A stretch of DNA of 64,000 nt from Pelagibius sp050330205 (lineage in GTDB: Bacteria; Pseudomonadota; Alphaproteobacteria; Kiloniellales; Kiloniellaceae). Positions 34,694 to 42,716 of the stretch are shown in pieces (positions within the stretch are counted from its first letter, which is position 1; every line of letters begins with the position of its first letter). The notes under the pieces were generated by a model that searched no databases, was not told the origin of the DNA, and saw only the letters and a program-made list of their open reading frames with translations. The position numbers were made by a program, and so were the translations under genes. The stretch covers positions 1-64,000 of the forward strand of contig JBHJOA010000023.1 in the NCBI GenBank assembly GCA_050330205.1. Direction: 5' to 3'.

Positions 34694-35935
34694 TCAGAAC
34701 CGCGCCGGCGGCGTGGCGGAACGCCGGGGATGCCGGAAGAACGGCCGCTCGACAATCGACGCTTGCGCCATGATCCGCTCCCACTTGCCTTCCTTGTCGA
34801 GGTAGATCTCGACCCAGAGATCCGAGTTCACCTTGACGCCGTAGGGCGCCTTCAGCATCGCCAGAGCGAGATTCCGCTTGCAGGTCGGCGACCACAGGGT
34901 CGAGGTGATGTGGCCGGCCTCCGTCTTCTTGCGGTGATAGACGTAGGCGTTGTGCGGTGCCTTGTTGCCGTCGATCTCGAGCCCGACGAGCCTGTAGCGC
35001 GGCCCCGCCTCCAGGTGCCGCAGCAGCGCCCGGCGCCCGTTGAAGTGTCCCTTGTCGAGATCGACCAACCGCTCGGCGCCGAGCTCGAAAGGCGTGCGCC
35101 CGCGACTGGGCCGCACGGCCGCATGGATCGACTTGAAATCGATTCCGCTCACCACGAAGCCGGCCTCGATGCGCGCCAGATCGAGTGCGGCATTGCCGAT
35201 CGCCCTGAGGCCCAAATCGCGCCCCGCCGCCCAGAGGCGGTCCCACAGGTCGAGCGCCCGCTCCGCCGGCGTCCACAGCTCGTAGCCGAGATCGCCGGTG
35301 AAGCCGCTGCGTGAGACCGTGAGCCCCGGCGCCGCTTCCGCCAGGTCGAAGGGCCGCAGGCGCGATAGGGCTCCGAGGCCGGCGGCCTCCAGCACCGCGA
35401 AGCTCGTCGGCCCCTGCAGCGAAAGGCCCGCAACCGCCTCGCTCTCGTCGGCGATCTCGACGTCGAAGCCCCAGGCGACATCGTGCAGCCAGGCGTATTG
35501 CGGCTCCTGACAGCAAAGCCGGAAATCCTCCGCCGAGAAGCGGAACAGGGTGCCGTCGTCGATCACGAAACCGTCCTCGTCGCACCAGAAGGTATAGCCG
35601 ACCCGACCCGGAGCGATCTTGCGTACGTCGCGGGTGACGAGGCGGTTCATGACCCGTTCGGCGTCCGGCCCGCTGATGCGGTACTTGTGCATCGGCGAGA
35701 TGTCGAACAGCGTCGCCTGGTTGCGGATGGCGAAGTATTCCGCCTCGACGCTGTCGAAGCGCCGTGCCGAGAGATACCCCGCCCAGCGCATCCAGTCCCC
35801 ATGCAGGTTCAGCGGGCCGGTGCGTGGATGAAAGGGCGAAGGCACCAGGCCGCGGGCGACCATGCCGGCCTCCGACATCGCGGTCGCCGGCGCAGCGTCA
35901 CCCGGCTGCTGGCGGCCATGCAGTGGAGAACTCAT
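34694..35935 (-). CDS. GcvT/aminomethyltransferase-like folate protein
   Basis: The 413-residue protein has the GcvT fold motifs ATLFDISPMHKYRISGPDAE, VTRDVRKIAPGRVGYTFW (keeping the Asp that in GcvT contacts the folate), SRSGFTGDLGYELWTP and NAALDLARIEAGF, followed by a normal C-terminal domain. The usual GARDxLRxE sequence is altered to GNAALDLARIE, so it is not a standard glycine-cleavage T-protein, and no gcvH/gcvP is near. THF-dependent demethylation or capture of a one-carbon unit is likely. The ATG overlaps the FAD gene stop (ATGA) with GGAAGG upstream; a second ATG 19 codons in is possible. Confidence 0.85.
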   Translation of the reverse strand: MSSPLHGRQQPGDAAPATAMSEAGMVARGLVPSPFHPRTGPLNLHGDWMRWAGYLSARRFDSVEAEYFAIRNQATLFDISPMHKYRISGPDAERVMNRLVTRDVRKIAPGRVGYTFWCDEDGFVIDDGTLFRFSAEDFRLCCQEPQYAWLHDVAWGFDVEIADESEAVAGLSLQGPTSFAVLEAAGLGALSRLRPFDLAEAAPGLTVSRSGFTGDLGYELWTPAERALDLWDRLWAAGRDLGLRAIGNAALDLARIEAGFVVSGIDFKSIHAAVRPSRGRTPFELGAERLVDLDKGHFNGRRALLRHLEAGPRYRLVGLEIDGNKAPHNAYVYHRKKTEAGHITSTLWSPTCKRNLALAMLKAPYGVKVNSDLWVEIYLDKEGKWERIMAQASIVERPFFRHPRRSATPPARF

Positions 35936-37485
35936 GCCGCCCTGCCTTCCCGGATCGCCTGCCGCGCCGCGTTGTGGCCGGCGGCGCCGATGATGTCGCC
36001 GCCGGGATGGGCGGCGGCTCCGCAGAGATAGAGACCGCCGACAGGCAGGGCGTAGCGCGCCATCCCGTTGACCGGCCGCAGCGTCAGCATCTGGTCGACG
36101 GCCAGTTCGCCATGGTGCCAGTGTCCCCCGGTCGCCCCGGTCTCGCGCTCGATATCGGCCGGCGTGAAGACGTCCCGGGCGACCACCAGGCGGCGCAGGC
36201 CGGGCGCATGAGCCTCCAGCAGGTCGAGCACACGCTCGCCGAGGTCGTCGCGCGCCGCGTCGGTCCAGCCGCCATTCAGCGCGTAGGGAGCGTATTGCAC
36301 GACGATCGACATGACTTGCCCCTCCCCCGCCACCAGCGAGGGGTCGGCGAGGCCAGGTACGACGATCTCCAGCGCCGGCTGCGCCGGCATCTCGCCGTAC
36401 TTTGCGGTATCGAAGCCGGACTCGAGGGTCTGCACGGCGGGGGCCACCACGATCCGCCCGGCCAAGGCGGCCGCATCCAGACCATCGAAGCGGGGCAGGC
36501 CGGAAAGCGCCAGATTGACCTTTGCCGTCACCCCCTTGCAGCGTTGCCGGCGAATGCGCCGCACCGCTTCGGCATCGAAATGCTCGACACCGGTAAGCCC
36601 GAGCGTGGTTCGCGCATCGAGGCTGGACAGGACCAGTGGGGCGGTCATTTCCTCGCCGTCGGCAAGCCGCACGCCGACGGCCCGGTCGTCGGCGACGAGA
36701 ATTCCGTCGACCGCGGAATTGCAGCGGATCTCGGCCCCGCGTGCCTCCGCCGCGCGCACCAGCGCCGCCGTGAAGGCTCCCATCCCGCCCTGCGGCAGGT
36801 GGCGCCCGCCGCCCTGCGCCAGACGGTAGAGCAGCGTCAGCACGCTGCCCGGTGAGCGCGGCCCGCAGTGCCCGCCCATTACCGCATCCAGCGCGAGCGC
36901 TCCGGCGAGCGGGCCGTCGGCGATCTCGTCGAGGACGACATCGGCGGCGTTGGACAGCAGGATACGGAGGAATTCCCGCGCGTCCTTCGTGCCCAGCCGC
37001 CTGAGGTCGAGTCCCAGCTTCGCCAGGCTTCCCAACTCGCGCCAATCGGGACGCCCGAGACGCGGCGGCGTCTCCAGGAGCTTGCCCGTGAGCACGGCGG
37101 CGAAGCGCACCAGGCGGTCGTGGAGTTCGGCGAAAGCGGCCGCGTCGGGGTGCGCGGTGCCGTCGGCGAAGCGCGCCCGGCCACCCTCGACGACGACGTG
37201 GCGGCCGTCGGCCGCCAGCGAGACCGTCGGCAGGTCGCGCCGCGCAAAGGCGAGGCCATGGGACGGCAGTGCCAGCTGAGCTTCGACACGCGGATGCCAG
37301 GCGTGCAGCAGATGGGCGAAGCGCGGCGCGTGGAAGCCGGGAGCGATCTCATAGCCCGCCGCGGCGCCGCCTGGGATGGCGGCCTTCTCCAGCACCAGCA
37401 CCTTGCGCCCGGTTCCGGCCAGCACCCCGGCCGCGGCCAGGCCGTTGTGCCCGGCGCCGATCACGATGGCGTCGAACCCGGTCAT
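35932..37485 (-). CDS. PYROXD2/phytoene-desaturase-like FAD oxidoreductase, second copy
   Basis: The 517-residue flavoprotein has the N-terminal dinucleotide motif DAIVIGAGHNGLAAAGVLAG, KVLVLEKAAIPGGAA, and the C-terminal FAD-closing GLYLCGAAAHPGGDIIGAAG. It is of the CrtI/PYROXD2-like amine-oxidase superfamily, with no carotenoid genes near. It overlaps both neighbours by four bases, so its translation is coupled to the other FAD enzyme and the GcvT-like protein. Oxidation of an N-alkyl amine is an inference from context. It clearly differs from its neighbour in the middle region, so it is not a recent duplicate. Confidence 0.87.
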   Translation of the reverse strand: MTGFDAIVIGAGHNGLAAAGVLAGTGRKVLVLEKAAIPGGAAAGYEIAPGFHAPRFAHLLHAWHPRVEAQLALPSHGLAFARRDLPTVSLAADGRHVVVEGGRARFADGTAHPDAAAFAELHDRLVRFAAVLTGKLLETPPRLGRPDWRELGSLAKLGLDLRRLGTKDAREFLRILLSNAADVVLDEIADGPLAGALALDAVMGGHCGPRSPGSVLTLLYRLAQGGGRHLPQGGMGAFTAALVRAAEARGAEIRCNSAVDGILVADDRAVGVRLADGEEMTAPLVLSSLDARTTLGLTGVEHFDAEAVRRIRRQRCKGVTAKVNLALSGLPRFDGLDAAALAGRIVVAPAVQTLESGFDTAKYGEMPAQPALEIVVPGLADPSLVAGEGQVMSIVVQYAPYALNGGWTDAARDDLGERVLDLLEAHAPGLRRLVVARDVFTPADIERETGATGGHWHHGELAVDQMLTLRPVNGMARYALPVGGLYLCGAAAHPGGDIIGAAGHNAARQAIREGRAA

Positions 37486-39092
37486 GCCGCCCGTCCCATG
37501 CGTTTCAAGCCGAGGTCGCGCAGGACTTCGCGGGCCGCATTGGCACCGGGCGCGGCCATTACGCCGCCACCGGGATGGCTCGAGGAGCCGCAGAGATAGA
37601 GTCCCCTGATCGGCGTTCTGTAGTCGGCGTAGCCGGGTACCGGGCGGTTGAAGAACATCTGGTCGAAGGTCAGTTCGCCCTGGAAGATGTTGCCCTCCGT
37701 CAGGCCCACCTCGCGCTCGAGGTCCCAGGGCGTGCGGACCTCCCTGTGCAGGATCAGGTCCCTGAAGTCCGGGCTGTGGCGGGCAATCTTGGCGATCACG
37801 GTCTCGGCCAGGGCTTCGCGCGCCGGCCCGTCCCAGGGCTCGCCCGATGCCAGTTCGTAGGGCGCGTACTGGACGAAGACCGTCATCATGTGCTTGCCGG
37901 GCGGTGCCATGGTCGGGTCGATGGCGGTCGGGATCAGCATGTCGAAGTAGGGTTCGCTCGACCAGCGCCCGGCCTTCCAGTCGTCATAGGCCCGCTCCAG
38001 TTCCTCCAGGGATTCCGACGCATGCAGATCACCGCGCAGGAAGGGCGCGTCGGCCGGGGCCGCGGGGAAGCTGGGAAAGCCGTCGAGGGCGATGTTGAGT
38101 TTCGCCGAAGAGCCGCGAATCTTGAATCGTTTCACCGCCTTCAGGAAGTCTTCCGGCAGTTCGGCCGCATCGACATGCCGCAGGAAGGTGCGACGCACGT
38201 CCATGTTGGAGATCACCGTCGGCGCTTCCAGCACTTCTCCGCCCTCCAGCACCACGCCTTTGATCCTGCCGTTGGCCGAAAGGAATCGCTCGACCGGTGC
38301 GCCGCTGCGGATCTCGCCGCCGGCTTCTTCGAGGGCGCGCGCCATCGCCTGGGTGACGCCGCCCATGCCGCCGCGCGTGAAGCCCCAGGCACCGATGGTG
38401 CCGTCCACCTCGCCCATGTAGTGGTGCAGCAGGACGTAGGCTGTGCCGGGCGAATTGACCCCGAGCCCGGTGCCGATGATGCCGGAGCCGGCAAAGTGCG
38501 CCTTGACCACCTCGGTCTCGAAATACTCGTCGAGGAATTCGCCGATGGACATGGTCCAGAATCGAATCGTCTCCCCCATCTCGCGTTCGCCGAGATCGTG
38601 GAAGCGCTTGCCGAGGAACAGCAGTTCGCCGATGTCTCGCGGGCGGTTGCTCGCCGGGTCCGGCGCCGTGCGCAGCAGCAGCGGCTTGATGAAGCGGCAC
38701 TGCCGCATGATCGCCTGGGCGTAACGCTCGTAGTTGTCCGCATCGCGCTTGGAGAAGCGGCTCAACTCCCGGCGCAAGGCATCGTGATCGGAGTAGTAGG
38801 CGAAGTAGCCGCCATCCGAGGTGAAGGTCGCACCGCTCTCGTAGGGAATGACCTGCAGGCCGTGGCGCGGCAGGTCGAGGTCGCGCACCACCTCCGGGCG
38901 CAGCAGGCTGCAGACGTAGGAGCAGTTCGAGTAGGTCCAGCCCGGATAGAGCTCGCGACTGACCGCGGCGCCGCCGATATGCGCGTTGCGCTCGACCACC
39001 AGCACCCGCAGCTTCTGGCGGGCCAGATAGCAGGCGGCGGTAAGGCCGTTGTGGCCGGCGCCGACGACGATGACGTCATACCGCCCCGACAT
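37482..39092 (-). CDS. PYROXD2/phytoene-desaturase-like FAD oxidoreductase, first copy
   Basis: The 536-residue flavoprotein opens with YDVIVVGAGHNGLTAACYLA, VLVVERNAHIGGAAVSRE and LYPGWTYSNCSYVCSLLRPE, has GTIGAWGFTRGGMGGVTQAM mid-way, and ends with GLYLCGSSSHPGGGVMAAPG. It is closer to PYROXD2 than to carotenoid desaturases. The ATG follows a GGAGG about nine bases upstream; a long upstream open extension through the operator is not real. It is the first gene of the FAD-FAD-GcvT-aminotransferase operon, diverging from tetR across operator copy C. Its substrate is unknown. Confidence 0.87.
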   Translation of the reverse strand: MSGRYDVIVVGAGHNGLTAACYLARQKLRVLVVERNAHIGGAAVSRELYPGWTYSNCSYVCSLLRPEVVRDLDLPRHGLQVIPYESGATFTSDGGYFAYYSDHDALRRELSRFSKRDADNYERYAQAIMRQCRFIKPLLLRTAPDPASNRPRDIGELLFLGKRFHDLGEREMGETIRFWTMSIGEFLDEYFETEVVKAHFAGSGIIGTGLGVNSPGTAYVLLHHYMGEVDGTIGAWGFTRGGMGGVTQAMARALEEAGGEIRSGAPVERFLSANGRIKGVVLEGGEVLEAPTVISNMDVRRTFLRHVDAAELPEDFLKAVKRFKIRGSSAKLNIALDGFPSFPAAPADAPFLRGDLHASESLEELERAYDDWKAGRWSSEPYFDMLIPTAIDPTMAPPGKHMMTVFVQYAPYELASGEPWDGPAREALAETVIAKIARHSPDFRDLILHREVRTPWDLEREVGLTEGNIFQGELTFDQMFFNRPVPGYADYRTPIRGLYLCGSSSHPGGGVMAAPGANAAREVLRDLGLKRMGRAA

Positions 39093-39176
39093 TCCAGGGT
39101 CTCCTCCGTGCCAAGGGATTGCCTGCCCGGCGGCAGCCTGAGACAAGATTAGACAAGGCCCCGAAGCCGGTCTATA

Positions 39177-39198
39177 TTTTTTTGAGCGCTCAAATAAA
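39177..39198. promoter_or_regulatory. 22-bp operator, copy C (near-perfect palindrome)
   Basis: The best of the three copies: TTTGAGCGCTCAAA extended by TTT and AAA on either side with one unpaired base each. It lies midway between the divergent FAD-enzyme and tetR starts (85 and 88 bases), the classical place for an autoregulating TetR-family repressor. Confidence 0.82.
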
Positions 39199-39286
39199 AA
39201 TATCTGCTGGAAGGCTGAAAAGTGCCTTTCTTCCATTGTTGTGGCAGTCTGCCGATCATGATTCGGCGGCCGGAGAGAGAAATCGG

Positions 39287-39967
39287 ATGGCAGTGAAGAC
39301 AGCGGCTGGGCGGCCTCGGCGCGAGCGGACGGAAAACGCTGCCATGCGGCGCCGGCAACTGATCGAAGCCACCATCGATTCCGTGGTCGAGCACGGCCTG
39401 TCGGCGACCACCCTGGCGACGGTTTCCGATGGCGCCGGCCTGTCCCAGGGCGTCGCCGTCTTCTACTTCAAGAACAAGCAGATGCTCCTGGCGGAGACCT
39501 TGAAGTACCACTACGAGGAATACAACAAGGTCTGGCGCTCCGCCTTGGCCGCGGCCCCGGACGATCCCGTCGAGAAGATCCTCGCCATGGTCGGCGCGGA
39601 CCTCGACGAGCGGATCTGCAACAGCCGCCACCTGGCCCTGTGGAACTCGTTCTGGGGTGAGGCCAAGGCGCGCCCGGTCTTCGCCGAGATCTGCGAGGCC
39701 TACGATTCGGAGCACACAGAAGTGCTACTCGGCCTCTGCAAGGAGGCCGAGGATCTGATCGCCGATTCCTCCTGGAGCGCCGAGAACCTGGCCGAGGCAC
39801 TGGACACCATGACGGACGGCATGTGGATCCGCATGCACGTCACGCCCGACGCCATGGACAAGGCGGCGGGGCGCCGGCTCGTCGGCCGGTTCCTGGCCAC
39901 CCTGCTGCCCTCGCGCCGGGCGCAGATCATGAAGCGGATGGGCGAAACCGGTTCCGCGGCCGCCTGA
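39287..39967 (+). CDS. TetR-family regulator, BetI-like
   Basis: The 226-residue regulator has a basic N-terminus (GRPRRERTENAAMRRRQLIE), a TetR HTH (ATLATVSDGAGLSQGVAVFY followed by FKNKQMLLAETLKYHYEEY) and a BetI_C-like ligand domain with HLALWNSFWGEAKARP and MWIRMHVTPDAMDKAAGRRL. BetI relatives sense choline/betaine-like cations. The ATG before AVKTAAGRP has a GGAGAGAG stretch upstream; the longer frame through the operator is rejected. It is divergent from the FAD operon and is the best candidate to bind the three operator copies, derepressing uptake and breakdown of a methylated amine. Confidence 0.88.
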   Translation: MAVKTAAGRPRRERTENAAMRRRQLIEATIDSVVEHGLSATTLATVSDGAGLSQGVAVFYFKNKQMLLAETLKYHYEEYNKVWRSALAAAPDDPVEKILAMVGADLDERICNSRHLALWNSFWGEAKARPVFAEICEAYDSEHTEVLLGLCKEAEDLIADSSWSAENLAEALDTMTDGMWIRMHVTPDAMDKAAGRRLVGRFLATLLPSRRAQIMKRMGETGSAAA

Positions 39968-40001
39968 CCCTAAACCTCCGCCGCCGCCAGCTGGCGTCCA
40001 T

Positions 40002-40862
40002 TCAAGCCTCGCGCGCCGATGAGGAGCAGGCCAGTTCGCGCATCTTCCCCAGCGCGGCCTCCAGCAGATCGCGGTCGAAGTCGGCGGGATGAACGACATA
40101 GGCCGGCAATGTAAAGGTCGGCGCGTCCTCGAGCCGCGTCAGGCGCGCATCCTCCAGGTGTTCCTGCACCAGGCGCTCGGGGAAATACCCCGCTCCTCCG
40201 TGGGCCAGGACGTGCTGCAGCCCGAGCCAGCCGATGTTCGCGGTAAGCGCCGGCCCGATGAAGTTGGGAAAGCTGGCGCTGTGGCGCGCATAAAACTCGG
40301 GACCCCAATCGATGTAGACGTATCCGGGACCCGGCTCCGGTGCGCTCGCGGGATCGGTCGAAACCAGGATCAGGCACTCCTCGAACAGCAGCTCCACCTT
40401 CAGTCCCGGGCGGCTCTGCGGGGTATACATCACGCCGATGTCGAGGCGGCCCTCGACGAGGCCCAGCATCAGGTCCGGCTCGAAGCCGATCTCGGCGCGC
40501 AGGGAAACCTCCGGAGCCGCCGCGCGCATGAGCGGCAGCCAGTCGAGAAGGAACCGCTCCCAGAGGCCGAAGCGGCCACCGACGGTCAGGGATTTGCTGA
40601 ACCCGCGCGGCACACCGACGTCGTGGCGGGCCTGCTCCACCGTGCGCACGAGGGTCGAGGCGTGCTTTTCGAACTGCCGGCCGGCAGGCGTCAGCGACGC
40701 ACCCCCCTTATTGCGCACGAAGAGAGTGCAGCCGAGGTGGTCCTCCAGGGCATGGATGCGGGCGCTCACCGTCGACTGGGTCACGTGCAGCCGCTCCGCC
40801 GCGCCGACAAAGCTGCCGGCGGCGACGACCATGAGGAAGGTCCGGGCCAGCTCGGTATCCAT
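40002..40862 (-). CDS. LysR-family transcriptional regulator
   Basis: The 286-residue regulator has the winged HTH GSFVGAAERLHVTQSTVSAR followed by IHALEDHLGCTLFVRNKGG, and an effector domain with GLVEGRLDIGVMYTPQSRPG and HVLAHGGAGYFPERLVQEHL. It converges with tetR (34 bases) and diverges from the cyclo-ligase fusion gene, whose promoter it may control. The shared 150-bp gap contains an AAAATCGATTTT palindrome. The effector is unknown. Confidence 0.87.
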   Translation of the reverse strand: MDTELARTFLMVVAAGSFVGAAERLHVTQSTVSARIHALEDHLGCTLFVRNKGGASLTPAGRQFEKHASTLVRTVEQARHDVGVPRGFSKSLTVGGRFGLWERFLLDWLPLMRAAAPEVSLRAEIGFEPDLMLGLVEGRLDIGVMYTPQSRPGLKVELLFEECLILVSTDPASAPEPGPGYVYIDWGPEFYARHSASFPNFIGPALTANIGWLGLQHVLAHGGAGYFPERLVQEHLEDARLTRLEDAPTFTLPAYVVHPADFDRDLLEAALGKMRELACSSSAREA

Positions 40863-40890
40863 GCACCGCCCTCCCGGGCAACGCGCCGAT

Positions 40891-40902
40891 AAAATCGATT
40901 TT
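40891..40902. promoter_or_regulatory. AT-rich palindrome between divergent lysR and cyclo-ligase gene
   Basis: AAAATCGATTTT is a perfect 12-bp palindrome 28 bases upstream of lysR, within an A/T-rich stretch that contrasts with the surroundings. It may be part of the LysR site or promoter, but it is short and chance is possible. Confidence 0.3.
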
Positions 40903-41012
40903 TCCGATATTAAGCAGCACTATTAGTCGTTTGTCAAAAGCGACGGCGCTGCGTAGCCTTTGGCTCGCCCTGCCGCCCCGAGACCGGGCAGGACCGTGGG
41001 AGCCGTGTCGCC

Positions 41013-42119
41013 ATGGAACAGGACTGGACCGAGATCCGCCGCTGGCGCAAGGCGACGCGGGCGGCGCTGCTGACGAAACGGCAGGCGATTCCGCGCGCGG
41101 AGAAGCTGTTTCTCAGGCCGGTCGTCGCCGGCCACGTGTCGGCGCAGTTTCCGGAGCTGCGGCACGCCTGCATCGGCTTCTACTGGCCGTTCAAAGGTGA
41201 GATCGACCTGCGCCACCTGGTTCGGGATTTCCTGGCACAGGGCGCCGAGGCGGCCCTGCCGGTAGTGGTCGAGAAGGGGCAGGCGCTTGAGTTCTGGACC
41301 TGGCGCCCGCGCATGAAGCTCGGGCGGGGCATCTGGAACATCCCCATTCCCGCCGAACGCCATCCGGTCCGACCGACCGCCCTGCTGGTTCCCCTGCTCG
41401 GGTTCGACGCCGCCGGCTATCGGCTCGGCTACGGCGGCGGCTACTACGACCGTACCCTGGCCGCGCTCGACCCCCGGCCGCTGACCATCGGGGTCGGCTA
41501 TGCCTGCGGCCGGCTCGAGACCATCTTCCCGCAACCGCACGACATTGCCCTCGACGCCATCGTCACCGAGGCCGGCGTGGTACGCCACAGGTATCGGGGC
41601 GACACCCTCCCCGCGGCGGGCGTCGCCGGCGCTCTGGACGGCGCTACGGAGGAGTCAGTCTATGCCTCGCCGCCCTGCTCGATGCACGAACTCGACCCCG
41701 GCTATCTCGGCTACATGGACCGCGCCGAAACCATCGCCCTGTTGAACAACCTCCTGGAGGGGGAGCGGGCCGGTGCGCGGGCCGTGGCTGAAATGGCGCG
41801 GCAGGAGGAACGGGCGGCGCGCCGGGCGGCATTGCGCGACGTCGCCATGGACGAAGCGCGCTTCTGTGCCATGCTGGTCCGCCACGTGACCCGCCTCGGC
41901 GGAGTGCCGAGCCCGGCGACGGGAGCGTTCTACGACAAGGTTCTGTCTGAGGAATCGCCGGCGGCGCGCATCGCCCTGCTGAACCGCGGTCAGGGCTGGG
42001 TCGTCCGCAGGCTTCGGGAAGCCGCGGGCAGGATTGCCGAGGACGCCCTGCTGCACGATCTCAAGGACATGCTCGAGGTCCATGAGCGCAACATCGGGCG
42101 CTGCGAAAGCCTCCGGTAG
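41013..42119 (+). CDS. 5-formyl-THF cyclo-ligase fused to a DUF6306-like helical domain
   Basis: The 368-residue protein has two parts. Residues 1-200 form 5-formyltetrahydrofolate cyclo-ligase: RRWRKATRAALLTKRQAIP, IGFYWPFKGEIDLRHLV and the ATP/folate motif LLVPLLGFDAAGYRLGYGGG followed by YYDRTLA. Residues ~218-368, after a short linker, are a separate helical domain beginning SPPCSMHELDPGYLGYMDRA, with ERAGARAVAEMARQEE, DEARFCAMLVRHVTRLGG and LNRGQGWVVRRLREAAGRI, which matches what I recall of DUF6306. Cyclo-ligases are normally ~190 residues, so this is a real fusion in one uninterrupted frame. It regenerates 5,10-methenyl-THF; the second domain's role is unknown. Confidence 0.85.
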   Translation: MEQDWTEIRRWRKATRAALLTKRQAIPRAEKLFLRPVVAGHVSAQFPELRHACIGFYWPFKGEIDLRHLVRDFLAQGAEAALPVVVEKGQALEFWTWRPRMKLGRGIWNIPIPAERHPVRPTALLVPLLGFDAAGYRLGYGGGYYDRTLAALDPRPLTIGVGYACGRLETIFPQPHDIALDAIVTEAGVVRHRYRGDTLPAAGVAGALDGATEESVYASPPCSMHELDPGYLGYMDRAETIALLNNLLEGERAGARAVAEMARQEERAARRAALRDVAMDEARFCAMLVRHVTRLGGVPSPATGAFYDKVLSEESPAARIALLNRGQGWVVRRLREAAGRIAEDALLHDLKDMLEVHERNIGRCESLR

Positions 42120-42164
42120 GCTGCGGCGGCGGTGGCTCGCTACACCGTCGGAGAGTGAGCCGGT

Positions 42165-42533
42165 TCAGCCGGCCGGCGCGCCGGTGTAGATGGCGATCAG
42201 GCCCAACTGCAGGGCCGCGATCACCAGCAGCACGTTAAGCGCCCAGGCAATGGTGAGCCCGCGCGCGAGCAGCGCATAGGTTTCACTCCCAGCGTTCGGA
42301 GCGCAGCGCCACACCGAGACGACGATCCATGCCGTGTAGAGCAGGATGATCGGCAGCAGAATCTGTTGGGCCGTCGTGTCGGCGGCAAACAAGGCCCAGG
42401 CGTAGAGCCCGGAAAGCACCGTGCTCGCCAGCACCCCGTAGACCCAGAAGATCCTCCACAAAGCCCCTTCGCCGCGCCAGTAACGCAGGAAGAACGAAGA
42501 GGACGAGGCACCGGAAGTGGAACGTGCAAGCAT
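42165..42533 (-). CDS. Small three-helix membrane protein, unknown function
   Basis: A 122-residue protein with hydrophobic segments around residues 29-52 (IFWVYGVLASTVLSGLYAWA), 57-76 (LLPIILLYTAWIVVSVW) and 92-114. The motif FLRYWRGEGALWRIFWVYG before the first segment suggests a small inner-membrane family that I recognise only as recurrent, not by function. GAGGAG lies nine bases before the ATG. It converges with the cyclo-ligase fusion gene. No operon partner is evident. Confidence 0.65.
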   Translation of the reverse strand: MLARSTSGASSSSFFLRYWRGEGALWRIFWVYGVLASTVLSGLYAWALFAADTTAQQILLPIILLYTAWIVVSVWRCAPNAGSETYALLARGLTIAWALNVLLVIAALQLGLIAIYTGAPAG

Positions 42534-42716
42534 CGGAGAAACTCCTCAGCGGGAAGGGCCCGGCCTCACTGGCCATGGCTCCACACGTACAATTGTTCGC
42601 CCCGCCATCGCCGAAGACAAACGATTAATACCGAAGCGATCCATCGGAGTGATCGAAGTAATCCGGGCAAGAATGCACTCAAGCCTGCGGACTGTTCCCG
42701 CAAGGCGGCGGTTGCG

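Noticed and set aside
34694..35935. Glycine-cleavage T protein
   Set aside because: No gcvH or gcvP beside it, and the GARDxLRxE motif is altered; a specialised folate-dependent demethylase fits better.
35932..39092. Carotenoid (crtI) desaturase pair
   Set aside because: The flavoenzymes share the CrtI fold, but no crtB/crtE-like genes are near; the neighbours are amine-related, and the first copy is closer to PYROXD2.
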